Both the position numbers and the translations under genes were made by a program. From NCBI GenBank assembly GCA_020725585.1, contig DYES01000013.1, forward strand, positions 1 through 36,571: 36,571 nt of DNA, in the 5' to 3' direction. Each line of letters opens with the position of its first letter. Within the stretch, counting starts at the first letter, position 1. Under the pieces are notes generated by a model that saw nothing but the letters and a program-made list of their open reading frames with translations, ran no database searches and was not told the DNA's origin. Below, piece after piece: positions 25,094 to 33,299 of this stretch. This DNA is from Desulfovirgula sp. Its GTDB lineage: Bacteria; Bacillota; Desulfotomaculia; Desulfotomaculales; Nap2-2B.

Positions 25094-25778
25094 ATTTTCC
25101 CATCACCTCTCTCACCCTGGCCAGTTTGGCGGTTAGTTTAAGGGCTTTTTCCTGGGCAGCCGGCAACCGGCTGCGCTCCAGCCCGCTTAAGATGCGCTGG
25201 TATTTTTTCTTGAGCTGCTTGAGGTAAGCAACGAAAAGCGGGCCCCCTTTTTCCGCCAGGCGCGGCCCTATTTCGATCAACAACCGGTCTTTAGTGGTTT
25301 CCTCCCCCTGTTCAGCCACGACAATCACGTACAGGCGGCCTTGATCCTCTACCAGCGCTTCCTGGACCAGCCGCCAGCCGTTGTCTACCAGCCACAGGCG
25401 CAAGTTTCCCGCGTCGGACATCGGCTGCAAAATGAGCCTCTCCAAACGGTATAAAACCGCGGGGGTGGCGGCCAGCAGTTCCCTGATCGTGTTCTGGCCC
25501 ATGCCGGCCACCACCACCACCTGCACTTCGCCGGGGGAAAGCACCTGCAGCCCTGCACCCAGGCGGACCTCAATTTTATCCTCGAGATGAAAAGAACTTA
25601 CCCAAAAGCGGGCGCGCATCCAGGGTTTTTCATTTAACTCCGTGGCGATGACCCTTGGGCTGCGCCCGGTCTGCACGAGATAAACGGGCAGGTAAGCGTG
25701 GTCGGTGCCGATATCGGCCGCCACCTTGCCGGGCGGAACAAACTCGGCAATCGCCGCCAGCCGCTTGGGCAAGCGCAA
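25077..25778 (-). CDS. trmK: tRNA (adenine(22)-N(1))-methyltransferase TrmK
   Basis: TrmK methylates N1 of A22 in the D loop of tRNAs in Gram-positives. The 233-residue protein begins RLPKRLAAIAEFVPPGKV and has the SAM-binding loop VAADIGTDHAYLPVYL. The catalytic-side motif is VVVAGMGQNTIRELL, then LQPMSDAGNLRLWLVDNGW. A C-terminal coiled segment (about 175-225) is usual for the family. The start is TTG 25778, with GAGGGAAGGG upstream. It overlaps nif3. Confidence 0.94.
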   Translation of the reverse strand: MRLPKRLAAIAEFVPPGKVAADIGTDHAYLPVYLVQTGRSPRVIATELNEKPWMRARFWVSSFHLEDKIEVRLGAGLQVLSPGEVQVVVVAGMGQNTIRELLAATPAVLYRLERLILQPMSDAGNLRLWLVDNGWRLVQEALVEDQGRLYVIVVAEQGEETTKDRLLIEIGPRLAEKGGPLFVAYLKQLKKKYQRILSGLERSRLPAAQEKALKLTAKLARVREVMGKYAGQS

Positions 25779-25814
25779 AACCTTTCCCTTCCCTCAAAAT
25801 TTATTCCTGATTCC

Positions 25815-27974
25815 TTACCCTTTCAGCACGATCAGGGCATCCGCCGCCTTTACTCCCTGGCTCGTGCAGATGAGCGGGTTGATGTCCAGTTCGGCGATTT
25901 GCGGGAAATCCAGGGCCAGCCGGCTGATCTTTAAAATAGCTTCCGCGACGGCTTTGCGATCAACCGGGGGCAGGCCCCGAAAGCCATCCAGCAAACGGCG
26001 CCCCTTTATTTCTTCCGTCATCTCCAAAGCATCCTCTACGGTCAGCGGCGGGATTCTGACCGCGATGTCCTCCAGCGCTTCCACGAGAACGCCCCCGAGG
26101 CCAAAGATTACCGTCGGACCGAAAACGTCATCCTGTCCGATCCCCAAGATCGCCTCTACCCCCCGGGGGAGCATCTCCTGCACCAGGACTCCTTTTATGG
26201 TGGCCCATGGGTTGCAGCGCCCGACGTTATTTAAAATTTGCTGCCAGGCGGACGCAACCTCCGCGGGGGTTTGCAAATTCAAGATCACCCCGCCAGCCTC
26301 CGTTTTATGTAGTATGTCGGGAGATTCGACTTTTAAAACTACCGGGTAGCCGATTTGCCGGGCGGCTTCCAGGGCCGCCTGCGCGTCTGTAACCAGCTCC
26401 TCGCGAGTTACGGGGATGCCGTAAGCGGCCAAAATTTTTTTCGCTTCGTATTCCGTTATTTTCGCGCCGGGCCCGAATTTAGCCAAAATCCCCGCCGCCC
26501 TTTCTTTTGCCGGCGGCGCCACCGGCGGCGGCGCGCTGCGCCCCTTGAAGGACCGCCTTTTAGCGTTGTATTTGGCCAGCGCGGCCAGGGCCCGCACACC
26601 GTATTCGATCTCATAAATCGCCGGCGCCCTGCGCTCCGTCAAGGCACGCACAACTTGCTGCACACTGTCCTGGTGCCCCCAGAGCAAATTTACCACCGGT
26701 TTATCGGCGCCGCGTACAAAGCCAGCCATTTTCTCAAAAAAGTTCAGAGCGGCCACCCTTTCCATGGTTTCCGCGGGGTAGCCATGGCAAATGACCAGCA
26801 TGTCTACACCAGGGTCTTCTGCCGCCACCCTGGAACATTCAAAAAGCAAAGCAGGCTCAACCATAATGGCGGAAGTAATATCCACGGGGTTGTTCACGGA
26901 AGCAAAAGGAGGCAGCAGGCGCGCCAGCCTTGTCCGGGTTTCCTCGGAGAACCGGGCCAACTCCAACCCGTTTTCGGCGCATTTGTCGGCTAAAAATACT
27001 CCTGCGCCGCCGGAGGTGGAAATCACCCCGATCCGGTTGCCGCGTGGCAATTTGCCGCCCGCCAAAACAGTCAGCACGGCCAGCATTTCATGGAAACTCT
27101 CCACCCGGATAATCCCTTTCTGACGAAAAACGGCGTCGTATACCCGGTCCGAACCGACCAGAGCGCCGGTGTGCGAGGCGGCCGCTTTTGCCGCGGCGGC
27201 AAAGCGCCCGGTTTTAATGAGCACGACCGGCTTGCCTTGGGCCAGGGCCATTTCCGCCGCCCGGATAAACCCGGCGCCGTCTTTAATCCCTTCCATGTAC
27301 CCGCCGATCACTTTGGTATGGGAATCTTTAGCCAGATAGGTCAGGTACTCGGCAAAATCCACATCGGCTTCGTTCCCGCTGCTGACAAAATGACTAAAGC
27401 CGATTCCGTAACTCTGGATCATTTCGTAAATTCCGTAGCCAAAACCGCCGCTTTGCGTTACGAAACCAAGAAAATCGGGGATCGAAACCTTTTCGGGGAG
27501 AGTTGCAATGGCAAAATTGGCCACCAGGCGGGAAGGGGAGCTCAAGATACCCATTGTATTCGGCCCGCAGATCCGCATCCCGCTTTGTCGGGCCATCCTG
27601 GCCAGCTCTTCTTGCAGGCGGGCTCCTTCCCCGCCCACTTCGGCAAAACCGGAGGTAATCACAATGGCCGCCTTGACCCCTTTTTCCACGCAGTCACGAA
27701 GGACGGCCAGGACTGCCGCCGCCGGCACGGCCACAATAGCCATGTCCACTTCTTCCGGCACATCCCTTAGCGTTGGATAACACTTTACCCCGAACAATTC
27801 CTGATAACGGGGGTTGACCGGAAACAGTTTTCCCCTGTATCCATTCTTAAGCAAGGCGGCCAGGGGGCGCCCGCTGGGCTTGCCGGGATTGTGGGAAGCT
27901 CCGATGATGGCAACAGATTTTGGACTAAACAGTGGTTCCAAAGATTCACTGTTTTTTTCCCGATCGCTCGTCAA
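25815..27974 (-). CDS. ADP-forming acetate/acyl-CoA ligase, fused alpha and beta subunits
   Basis: This 719-residue enzyme couples acyl-CoA cleavage to ATP synthesis, or the reverse. Residues about 12-140 are a CoA-binding Rossmann domain (SVAIIGASHNPGKPSG). Residues 150-460 form the two ligase domains, with the likely phosphohistidine H268 in SHTGALVGSD. Residues 490-719 are an ATP-grasp beta part with YEAKKILAAYGIPVT, GYPVVLKVESPDILHKTEAGG and an ADP/Mg site near DINPLI. The start is TTG 27974 with AGGAGG 10 bases upstream. It is a single gene, divergent from the chemotaxis-type receptor. Substrate (acetate, branched or aryl acids) cannot be read, and protein-acetylating relatives lack only added domains. 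Confidence 0.9.
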   Translation of the reverse strand: MTSDREKNSESLEPLFSPKSVAIIGASHNPGKPSGRPLAALLKNGYRGKLFPVNPRYQELFGVKCYPTLRDVPEEVDMAIVAVPAAAVLAVLRDCVEKGVKAAIVITSGFAEVGGEGARLQEELARMARQSGMRICGPNTMGILSSPSRLVANFAIATLPEKVSIPDFLGFVTQSGGFGYGIYEMIQSYGIGFSHFVSSGNEADVDFAEYLTYLAKDSHTKVIGGYMEGIKDGAGFIRAAEMALAQGKPVVLIKTGRFAAAAKAAASHTGALVGSDRVYDAVFRQKGIIRVESFHEMLAVLTVLAGGKLPRGNRIGVISTSGGAGVFLADKCAENGLELARFSEETRTRLARLLPPFASVNNPVDITSAIMVEPALLFECSRVAAEDPGVDMLVICHGYPAETMERVAALNFFEKMAGFVRGADKPVVNLLWGHQDSVQQVVRALTERRAPAIYEIEYGVRALAALAKYNAKRRSFKGRSAPPPVAPPAKERAAGILAKFGPGAKITEYEAKKILAAYGIPVTREELVTDAQAALEAARQIGYPVVLKVESPDILHKTEAGGVILNLQTPAEVASAWQQILNNVGRCNPWATIKGVLVQEMLPRGVEAILGIGQDDVFGPTVIFGLGGVLVEALEDIAVRIPPLTVEDALEMTEEIKGRRLLDGFRGLPPVDRKAVAEAILKISRLALDFPQIAELDINPLICTSQGVKAADALIVLKG

Positions 27975-28078
27975 TTTTATTTGACCTCCTATTTCCTCAA
28001 ATCAAAATTTACTGCCTGCGCGGCCATCCTATTCCCTATCTTCCAAAAAGTAAAAAGTTGAACCTAAGGTTAAGGCTA

Positions 28079-28101
28079 TTGTAAAATATTCTATATTACA
28101 A
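28079..28101. promoter_or_regulatory. Imperfect palindrome in the acd-receptor divergent gap
   Basis: TTGTAAAATA (28079-28088) and TATATTACAA (28092-28101) are inverted copies matching at 9 of 10 positions around 3 bases. The site is about 105 bases before the acyl-CoA ligase start and 160 before the receptor. The 287-base gap holds no gene. A role as operator is inferred from symmetry and place. Confidence 0.4.
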
Positions 28102-28261
28102 ACTCAAATCCTTCCGGGAAAGGTAAAGGATTAAAAAAATTTACCCAAAAACCAGTTTTTATAAAAACTTTTCCCATAAAAAAGGAAAATCTGATCTTTT
28201 GTCGAATTCCGGAATCTAAACCCAATCCAAAACGGAAGGAGGTATTTAATAAAAAATAAAT

Positions 28262-29083
28262 ATGAATGTGATGGATAAAATTACCAGCGTTGCCCCCTTT
28301 TTAAAAGAGCTTTTGGGGCCGGCCTACGCACTGGCCATCTCTGATCTTGAGAAATATATCTTTTACGAAGACGGCGAAACTTTAAAACTGGGAATCAAGG
28401 TCAACGATCCGGTAAAGCCCGGCTCCATAGCGGACGCCACCATCCGCTCCGGCCAAAGGCAGGTGCGCACCGTCGCCAAGGAGGTTTACGGAGTTCCCTA
28501 CATGGGCGTAGGCATACCGATTACTGACGATACAGGAAAAGTGGTCGGCAGTTTAGCCTATGCGGTAGAAACGACTACGGCGGACAAAATTCAAGGAATC
28601 GCCGCCAGCCTGAAAGAAAGCGTCGCCAATGTCAACACGGAAGCAACTTCTCTTTCCTCGGCAGCCCAGCAGTTGGCCGCCTCGGCCAGCGAACTGGCCG
28701 GAAAAACAGACGGCATACGCAAGGAAGTGAACAGCATGAGCGAGGTGCTGGACTTAATCCAGGACGTCGCCTCCATGACCCACCTGCTGGGTTTAAACGC
28801 CGCCATCGAAGCCGCCCGCGCCGGTGAACAGGGCCGGGGATTTACCGTGGTGGCTGGAGAAATCCGCAAACTGGCCGAAAAGACGCAGCGCAATGTAAAA
28901 GAAATTTCCAGCCGGCTGGCCAGCGTAAGCGACACAATAATTGGTTTTCTGGATAGCATCAAACAAATTTCTGACGTGATCGAACATCAGGCCTCCGCTA
29001 CCCAGCAAATAGTGGCCATCCTTCACGAGTTGGAAAAAGACGCGGGAGAACTAAGTGATATTTCCAAACACCTGATCAAATAA
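28262..29083 (+). CDS. Soluble methyl-accepting chemotaxis-type receptor
   Basis: This 273-residue protein has no membrane helix. Residues about 1-108 form a small sensor domain with a Cache/PAS-like look ([12 protein letters not shown], then [23 protein letters not shown]). From 115 on it is helical, with the MCP hairpin tip [20 protein letters not shown] near residues 177-196, which docks CheA/CheW. The signalling domain is short, so it may be a cytoplasmic sensor of an internal signal rather than a standard chemoreceptor. AAGGAGG lies 19 bases before the ATG, unusually far, and no nearer start is in frame because of TAA at 28250. No che genes are nearby, and the signal is unknown. Confidence 0.88.
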   Translation: MNVMDKITSVAPFLKELLGPAYALAISDLEKYIFYEDGETLKLGIKVNDPVKPGSIADATIRSGQRQVRTVAKEVYGVPYMGVGIPITDDTGKVVGSLAYAVETTTADKIQGIAASLKESVANVNTEATSLSSAAQQLAASASELAGKTDGIRKEVNSMSEVLDLIQDVASMTHLLGLNAAIEAARAGEQGRGFTVVAGEIRKLAEKTQRNVKEISSRLASVSDTIIGFLDSIKQISDVIEHQASATQQIVAILHELEKDAGELSDISKHLIK

Positions 29084-29259
29084 TCCCCAGCCAATTTCTC
29101 CTTATAATTTCATCCTTAATAATTTTATCTCTGGTATTTCTAAATCTAAACAATTATTAATATTAATTTCACTAAATGGGCCTGGCCACCCGAAGAGATC
29201 GTTTATAGATTTACTCCGGGGTGAAATCGCCGGGTTCGCTCTTTCAGCCGGAACATAAT

Positions 29260-29289
29260 TTGTTTATTAAACCAGGGATGGGGGATAAT
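29260..29289 (+). promoter_or_regulatory. Likely promoter of the malQ-treZ-GH57 operon
   Basis: TTGTTT (29260-29265), an 18-base spacer and GATAAT (29284-29289) lie 47 bases before the malQ start. The upstream part of the 253-base gap (29084-29259) has a CACCC/GGGTG stem near 29190-29222, but I recognise no riboswitch. Confidence 0.5.
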
Positions 29290-29336
29290 ATTTTGTGAGT
29301 AAACGCACCTGTCGTTAGTCAGGGGAGAGTCTGGGG

Positions 29337-31448
29337 TTGGCCGTTGTGACCGGAAAGCAGGTCTACATGCTTTATCAACTGGCCCGGCTGTACGGAGTGG
29401 AGATTGCCTACCGCGATTCTACGGGCCGTCTCCGGCAGGCCGCGCCACACTCGTTGCTGCTTGCGCTGCGGGCATTGGGGGCGCCGGTGGAGGACTTTAA
29501 AGAGGTTCCCGGCGCGCTCCGGGAGCGCCGGCGGCAGCTGTGGCAGCGCTGCTGCGAACCGGTGGCCGTAGCCTGGGACGGAAGGCCGGCGCCCATTCTT
29601 TTGCGCCTGCCGGCAGGACAGGCACAAGGCCCGGTGGATTGCCGGCTGGAGCTGGAAAATGGTGTGGTCCAGCGTTGGCACGGCAACCTGGCCCGCTTGC
29701 CCGTGCTCCGGGCGGCTTCGGTGGAAGGTGTAAACTACGTGGCCAGACAGCTAACCCTTCCTTCCCGGCTTCCCTGGGGCTACCACCGGCTGAAGCTGAA
29801 CCTTCCCTACTGTTCGTCCGAAACCCTGATCATTTCCGCTCCCCGCCGGGCCTGCGCCTTGCCCGCCGGAGCGGCGGGCCGGATCTGGGGTGTTTTCCTC
29901 CCGCTCTACGCCCTTTCTTCCGGGCAGAGCTGGGGCGCCGGCGACCTGACCGACCTGGAAGCCTTGCTCCGCTGGGTTGGGAGCTTAGGAGGCAGCTTTG
30001 TGGGCGTTCTCCCCCTTCTGGCCGCCTTCCTGGATGAACCCTTCGCCCCCAGTCCTTATGTGCCGGTCAGTCGTCTGTTCTGGAACGAATTCTACCTGGA
30101 CGTTACCCGCGTCCCGGAGCTAAAAAATCATCCAGAAGCGCTGGATTTGCTTAACTCCCCCTCTTTCCAGAATGAGCTGGCAGCCCTTAGGTCCGCGCGC
30201 CTGGTCGATTACCGCCGGATAACGGCGGCCAAGCGCAAGGTCTTAGAATGCCTGGCGCGCTGCCACTTTGCCGGCAATTCAGAAAGACAGGCGGCCCTGC
30301 GGAGCTGGGCGGAAAAGTACCCGGCGGCGCAGGACTACGCTCGCTTCCGGGCCGCCGTCGAGCGGCAGCGCGCCGGCTGGCCGGCCTGGCCCGCGCGGAT
30401 GCGCAACGGCATTCTCCAGGAGCAGGACTACGACCCGGAGGCTGAGCGCTACCATCTGTACGTGCAGTGGCTGGCTTTTCAACAATTCCGGGAGGCAGCG
30501 GACCGGGCCCGGCAATCCGGGCAAGGGCTATACCTGGACCTGCCGCTGGGAGTTCATCCTGACGGGTACGACGTGTGGCGCGAACGCGCCGCCTTTGCTC
30601 CGGAAGCCAGCGTCGGTGCGCCGCCGGACGCTTTTTTCACCCAGGGGCAAGACTGGGGATTTCCGCCTTTGCATCCGGAACAGATCCGGGACCAGGGTTA
30701 CCGCTACTACCTTGCCTGCCTCCGCCACCATCTCCGGCACGCAAGCGTCCTGCGCCTCGACCACGTGATGGGGCTGCACCGCCTTTTTTGGGTGCCCAGG
30801 GGCCTGTCCGCACGCGAGGGAGTTTACGTGCGCTACCGCGCGGAAGAACTTTACGCCATTTTAACACTGGAATCGCAGCGCTCCCGGACGCTACTCGTAG
30901 GGGAGGATCTGGGGACCGTTCCCGGCCGCGTGCGCGCGGCCATGGCCCGCCATAAGGTTTACCGGATGTACGTGCTGCCCTTTGAATATAAGCCCGACCC
31001 TTACCAGGCGCTGCGCCCCATCCCTGCGGGCGTCCTGGCCTGCCTGAACACCCACGATATGCCTCCCTTCAAAACCTTCTGGCTGGAAAAGGAAAAAAAC
31101 GTCACCGACCGGCTGGTCCTGCCGCTCTTTCTCCACCGCCGGGGCCGGCTCCAAATTCCCACCAACGATGTAGAGGCAGTTTTTCTGGCCTGCCTTAAGC
31201 ACCTGGCCGCCAGCCGGGCCCGGCTGCTGGCGGTCAACCTGGAAGATTTGTGGCTGGAAACGGCTCCCCAGAATGTCCCCGGAACAGGCGACGAACATCC
31301 CAACTGGCGGCGAAAAGCGCGCTACCCTCTGGAAATATTCAGCGAAAAGCCGGAAGTGCGGGCGGCGCTCACGGAAATCAACCGGCTAAGGGGCAGTGCA
31401 TCAAGGGCCGCTTTCGATCATCTGCCAAAGCGAGGGATAAAATCATGA
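29337..31448 (+). CDS. malQ: 4-alpha-glucanotransferase (amylomaltase, GH77)
   Basis: MalQ moves alpha-1,4-glucan segments between maltooligosaccharides, producing longer chains that TreY can use. The 703-residue protein is of the long type: an N-terminal extra domain (1-170) and then the barrel from about 178 with FLPLYALSSGQSWGAGDL. Nucleophile, acid and third acid lie in LRLDHVMGLHRLFWVP, LLVGEDLGTVPGRVR and LNTHDMPPFKTFW. The start is TTG 29337, with AGGGGAGAG 8 bases upstream; ATG 29367 is possible but drops conserved residues of the N-domain. Its stop overlaps the treZ start (ATGA). Confidence 0.95.
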   Translation: MAVVTGKQVYMLYQLARLYGVEIAYRDSTGRLRQAAPHSLLLALRALGAPVEDFKEVPGALRERRRQLWQRCCEPVAVAWDGRPAPILLRLPAGQAQGPVDCRLELENGVVQRWHGNLARLPVLRAASVEGVNYVARQLTLPSRLPWGYHRLKLNLPYCSSETLIISAPRRACALPAGAAGRIWGVFLPLYALSSGQSWGAGDLTDLEALLRWVGSLGGSFVGVLPLLAAFLDEPFAPSPYVPVSRLFWNEFYLDVTRVPELKNHPEALDLLNSPSFQNELAALRSARLVDYRRITAAKRKVLECLARCHFAGNSERQAALRSWAEKYPAAQDYARFRAAVERQRAGWPAWPARMRNGILQEQDYDPEAERYHLYVQWLAFQQFREAADRARQSGQGLYLDLPLGVHPDGYDVWRERAAFAPEASVGAPPDAFFTQGQDWGFPPLHPEQIRDQGYRYYLACLRHHLRHASVLRLDHVMGLHRLFWVPRGLSAREGVYVRYRAEELYAILTLESQRSRTLLVGEDLGTVPGRVRAAMARHKVYRMYVLPFEYKPDPYQALRPIPAGVLACLNTHDMPPFKTFWLEKEKNVTDRLVLPLFLHRRGRLQIPTNDVEAVFLACLKHLAASRARLLAVNLEDLWLETAPQNVPGTGDEHPNWRRKARYPLEIFSEKPEVRAALTEINRLRGSASRAAFDHLPKRGIKS

Positions 31449-33295
31449 TCCAAAACGCAGGTCTGGGCGCCACCTACCTGGGGAATGGACGCTGCTTTTT
31501 TTGCGTTTGGGCCCCCCTGGCCGAAAGCGTTTCCGTGCACTTTGTGGCGCCCCGGGAACGGCTGGCAGAGCTGGCGCGAAACGAACGGGGCTACTATCAA
31601 GGGGCAGCCACGGAGGTGGAGCCCGGCAGCCTTTACTTTTATCTCCTGGACGGGCGCAAAGACCGGCCCGACCCCGCCTCGCGCTGCCAGCCCCAGGGCG
31701 TCCACGGCCCCTCCCAGGTGGTGGATCCCCACGCTTTCGCCTGGTCTGATCACTGCTGGTTTGGCCCAGCCAGGGACGAACTAATCTTTTACGAGCTGCA
31801 CGTAGGCACCTTCACCCCGGAAGGCACCTTCGACGCCATCATCCCCAGGCTAAACGAGCTCAAAGAGTTGGGGATTACCGCCCTGGAGCTGATGCCCGTC
31901 GCCCAGTTTCCGGGCAGCCGCAACTGGGGGTACGACGGTGTTTACCCTTTTGCCGTTCAGAACTCCTATGGCGGGCCGGAAGGGCTCAAGCGGCTGGTGG
32001 ACGCCTGCCATAAGCGCTCGCTGGCCGTCTTCCTAGACGTGGTCTACAACCACCTGGGGCCGGAAGGAAACTACCTGGCCGATTTCGGCCCTTACTTTAC
32101 CGACCGCTACCGGACCCCGTGGGGGCCGGCGCTCAATTTCGACGGGCCCGGCAGCGACGAAGTGCGGCGCTTTTTTATCGAGAACGCGCTATACTGGCTG
32201 ACGGAATTTCACGTGGACGGCCTGCGCTTGGACGCCGTGCATGCAATCATCGACAAGAGCGCGCTGCCCTTTTTAGAGGAACTTAACGCCGCGGCGCGCG
32301 GGCGGGCAGAACGGCTGGGCCGCCGGGTTTACGTGATCGCCGAAAGCGATCTGAACGACCCCCGGGTAATCTACCCGCGAGAAGCTGGGGGGTACGGCCT
32401 GGACGCCCAGTGGAGCGACGACTTCCACCACGCCCTGCACTCCCTGCTGACGGGAGAAAGGGACGGGTATTACCAGGATTTCGGCAGGCTTGAACACCTG
32501 GCCCGGGCTTTCCGGGAAGGATACGTTTACACCGGCCAGCGCTCCGCCTACCGGCAGAGGCGGCACGGCCGCCGGCCGAAACTGGCCCTTGCCCGCCAGT
32601 TCGTGGTTTTTTCCCAAAACCACGACCAGGTGGGGAACCGCGCTCGGGGAGAGAGATTGAGCGCGCTGGTTTCCTTTGCCGGGCTGAAGCTGGCCGCCGG
32701 CGTCGTCCTCCTGTCCCCCTTTCTACCCCTGCTCTTTATGGGGGAGGAATACGGTGAAACAGCTCCCTTCCAGTATTTTACCGACCATGCGGACCCGGCG
32801 CTGGCCCAAGCCGTCCGAGAGGGGCGGCGGGAAGAGTTCGCCGGCTTCGCGTGGACCGGCGAGGTCCCCGATCCGCAGGACGAAGCCACCTTCCTGCGCT
32901 CCCGACTCCAGCGGGACTTAAGCCGTCACAAGCAGAGCCGGGTCCTGCGCGCCTTTTACCGGGAACTTATCCGGCTGCGTCGGGAGCAGCCGGCCCTGGC
33001 GGAGCTCAACCTGGAAAAGATGGAAGTGACTGCTTACGAGCAGGAACAAGTCCTGTTTGTTCGCCGCTGGAGCGGCGATGACGAGGTATGCCTGATCTTT
33101 TCCTTCCGCGACGACCGGGTGGAAATTGCTTTGACCGTTCCGGCGGGGTGCTGGCGCAAGCTCTTAGACGCTGCGGAGGAGCGCTGGCTTGGGGACGGCA
33201 GCTTCGTGCCGGCCGCGCTCGTTTCCCCAGGCGCGATTCGCCTCGCCTTAAACGGGAAGACATGCCTTTTATTGGCAAAAAGCAAGGAGGATTAA
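31445..33295 (+). CDS. treZ: Malto-oligosyltrehalose trehalohydrolase
   Basis: TreZ cuts trehalose off the end of maltooligosyl trehalose made by TreY. The 616-residue protein has an N-terminal CBM48-like domain (1-100, with CFFCVWAPLAESVSVHF), then a GH13 barrel. Motifs are VFLDVVYNHLGPEGNYL, GLRLDAVHAIID (nucleophile D263), YVIAESDLNDPRV (acid E300) and VVFSQNHDQVGNRA. The ATG at 31445 overlaps the malQ stop by 4 bases and has GAGGG 8 bases upstream; the frame is open further upstream inside malQ, but that part is not TreZ-like. Its partner treY is 8.5 kb away on the opposite strand. Confidence 0.96.
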   Translation: MIQNAGLGATYLGNGRCFFCVWAPLAESVSVHFVAPRERLAELARNERGYYQGAATEVEPGSLYFYLLDGRKDRPDPASRCQPQGVHGPSQVVDPHAFAWSDHCWFGPARDELIFYELHVGTFTPEGTFDAIIPRLNELKELGITALELMPVAQFPGSRNWGYDGVYPFAVQNSYGGPEGLKRLVDACHKRSLAVFLDVVYNHLGPEGNYLADFGPYFTDRYRTPWGPALNFDGPGSDEVRRFFIENALYWLTEFHVDGLRLDAVHAIIDKSALPFLEELNAAARGRAERLGRRVYVIAESDLNDPRVIYPREAGGYGLDAQWSDDFHHALHSLLTGERDGYYQDFGRLEHLARAFREGYVYTGQRSAYRQRRHGRRPKLALARQFVVFSQNHDQVGNRARGERLSALVSFAGLKLAAGVVLLSPFLPLLFMGEEYGETAPFQYFTDHADPALAQAVREGRREEFAGFAWTGEVPDPQDEATFLRSRLQRDLSRHKQSRVLRAFYRELIRLRREQPALAELNLEKMEVTAYEQEQVLFVRRWSGDDEVCLIFSFRDDRVEIALTVPAGCWRKLLDAAEERWLGDGSFVPAALVSPGAIRLALNGKTCLLLAKSKED

Positions 33296-33299
33296 AGAA

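Noticed and set aside
29084-29336. Riboswitch (c-di-GMP or similar) before malQ
   Set aside because: Some stems can be drawn near 29190-29250, but no conserved riboswitch core was found.
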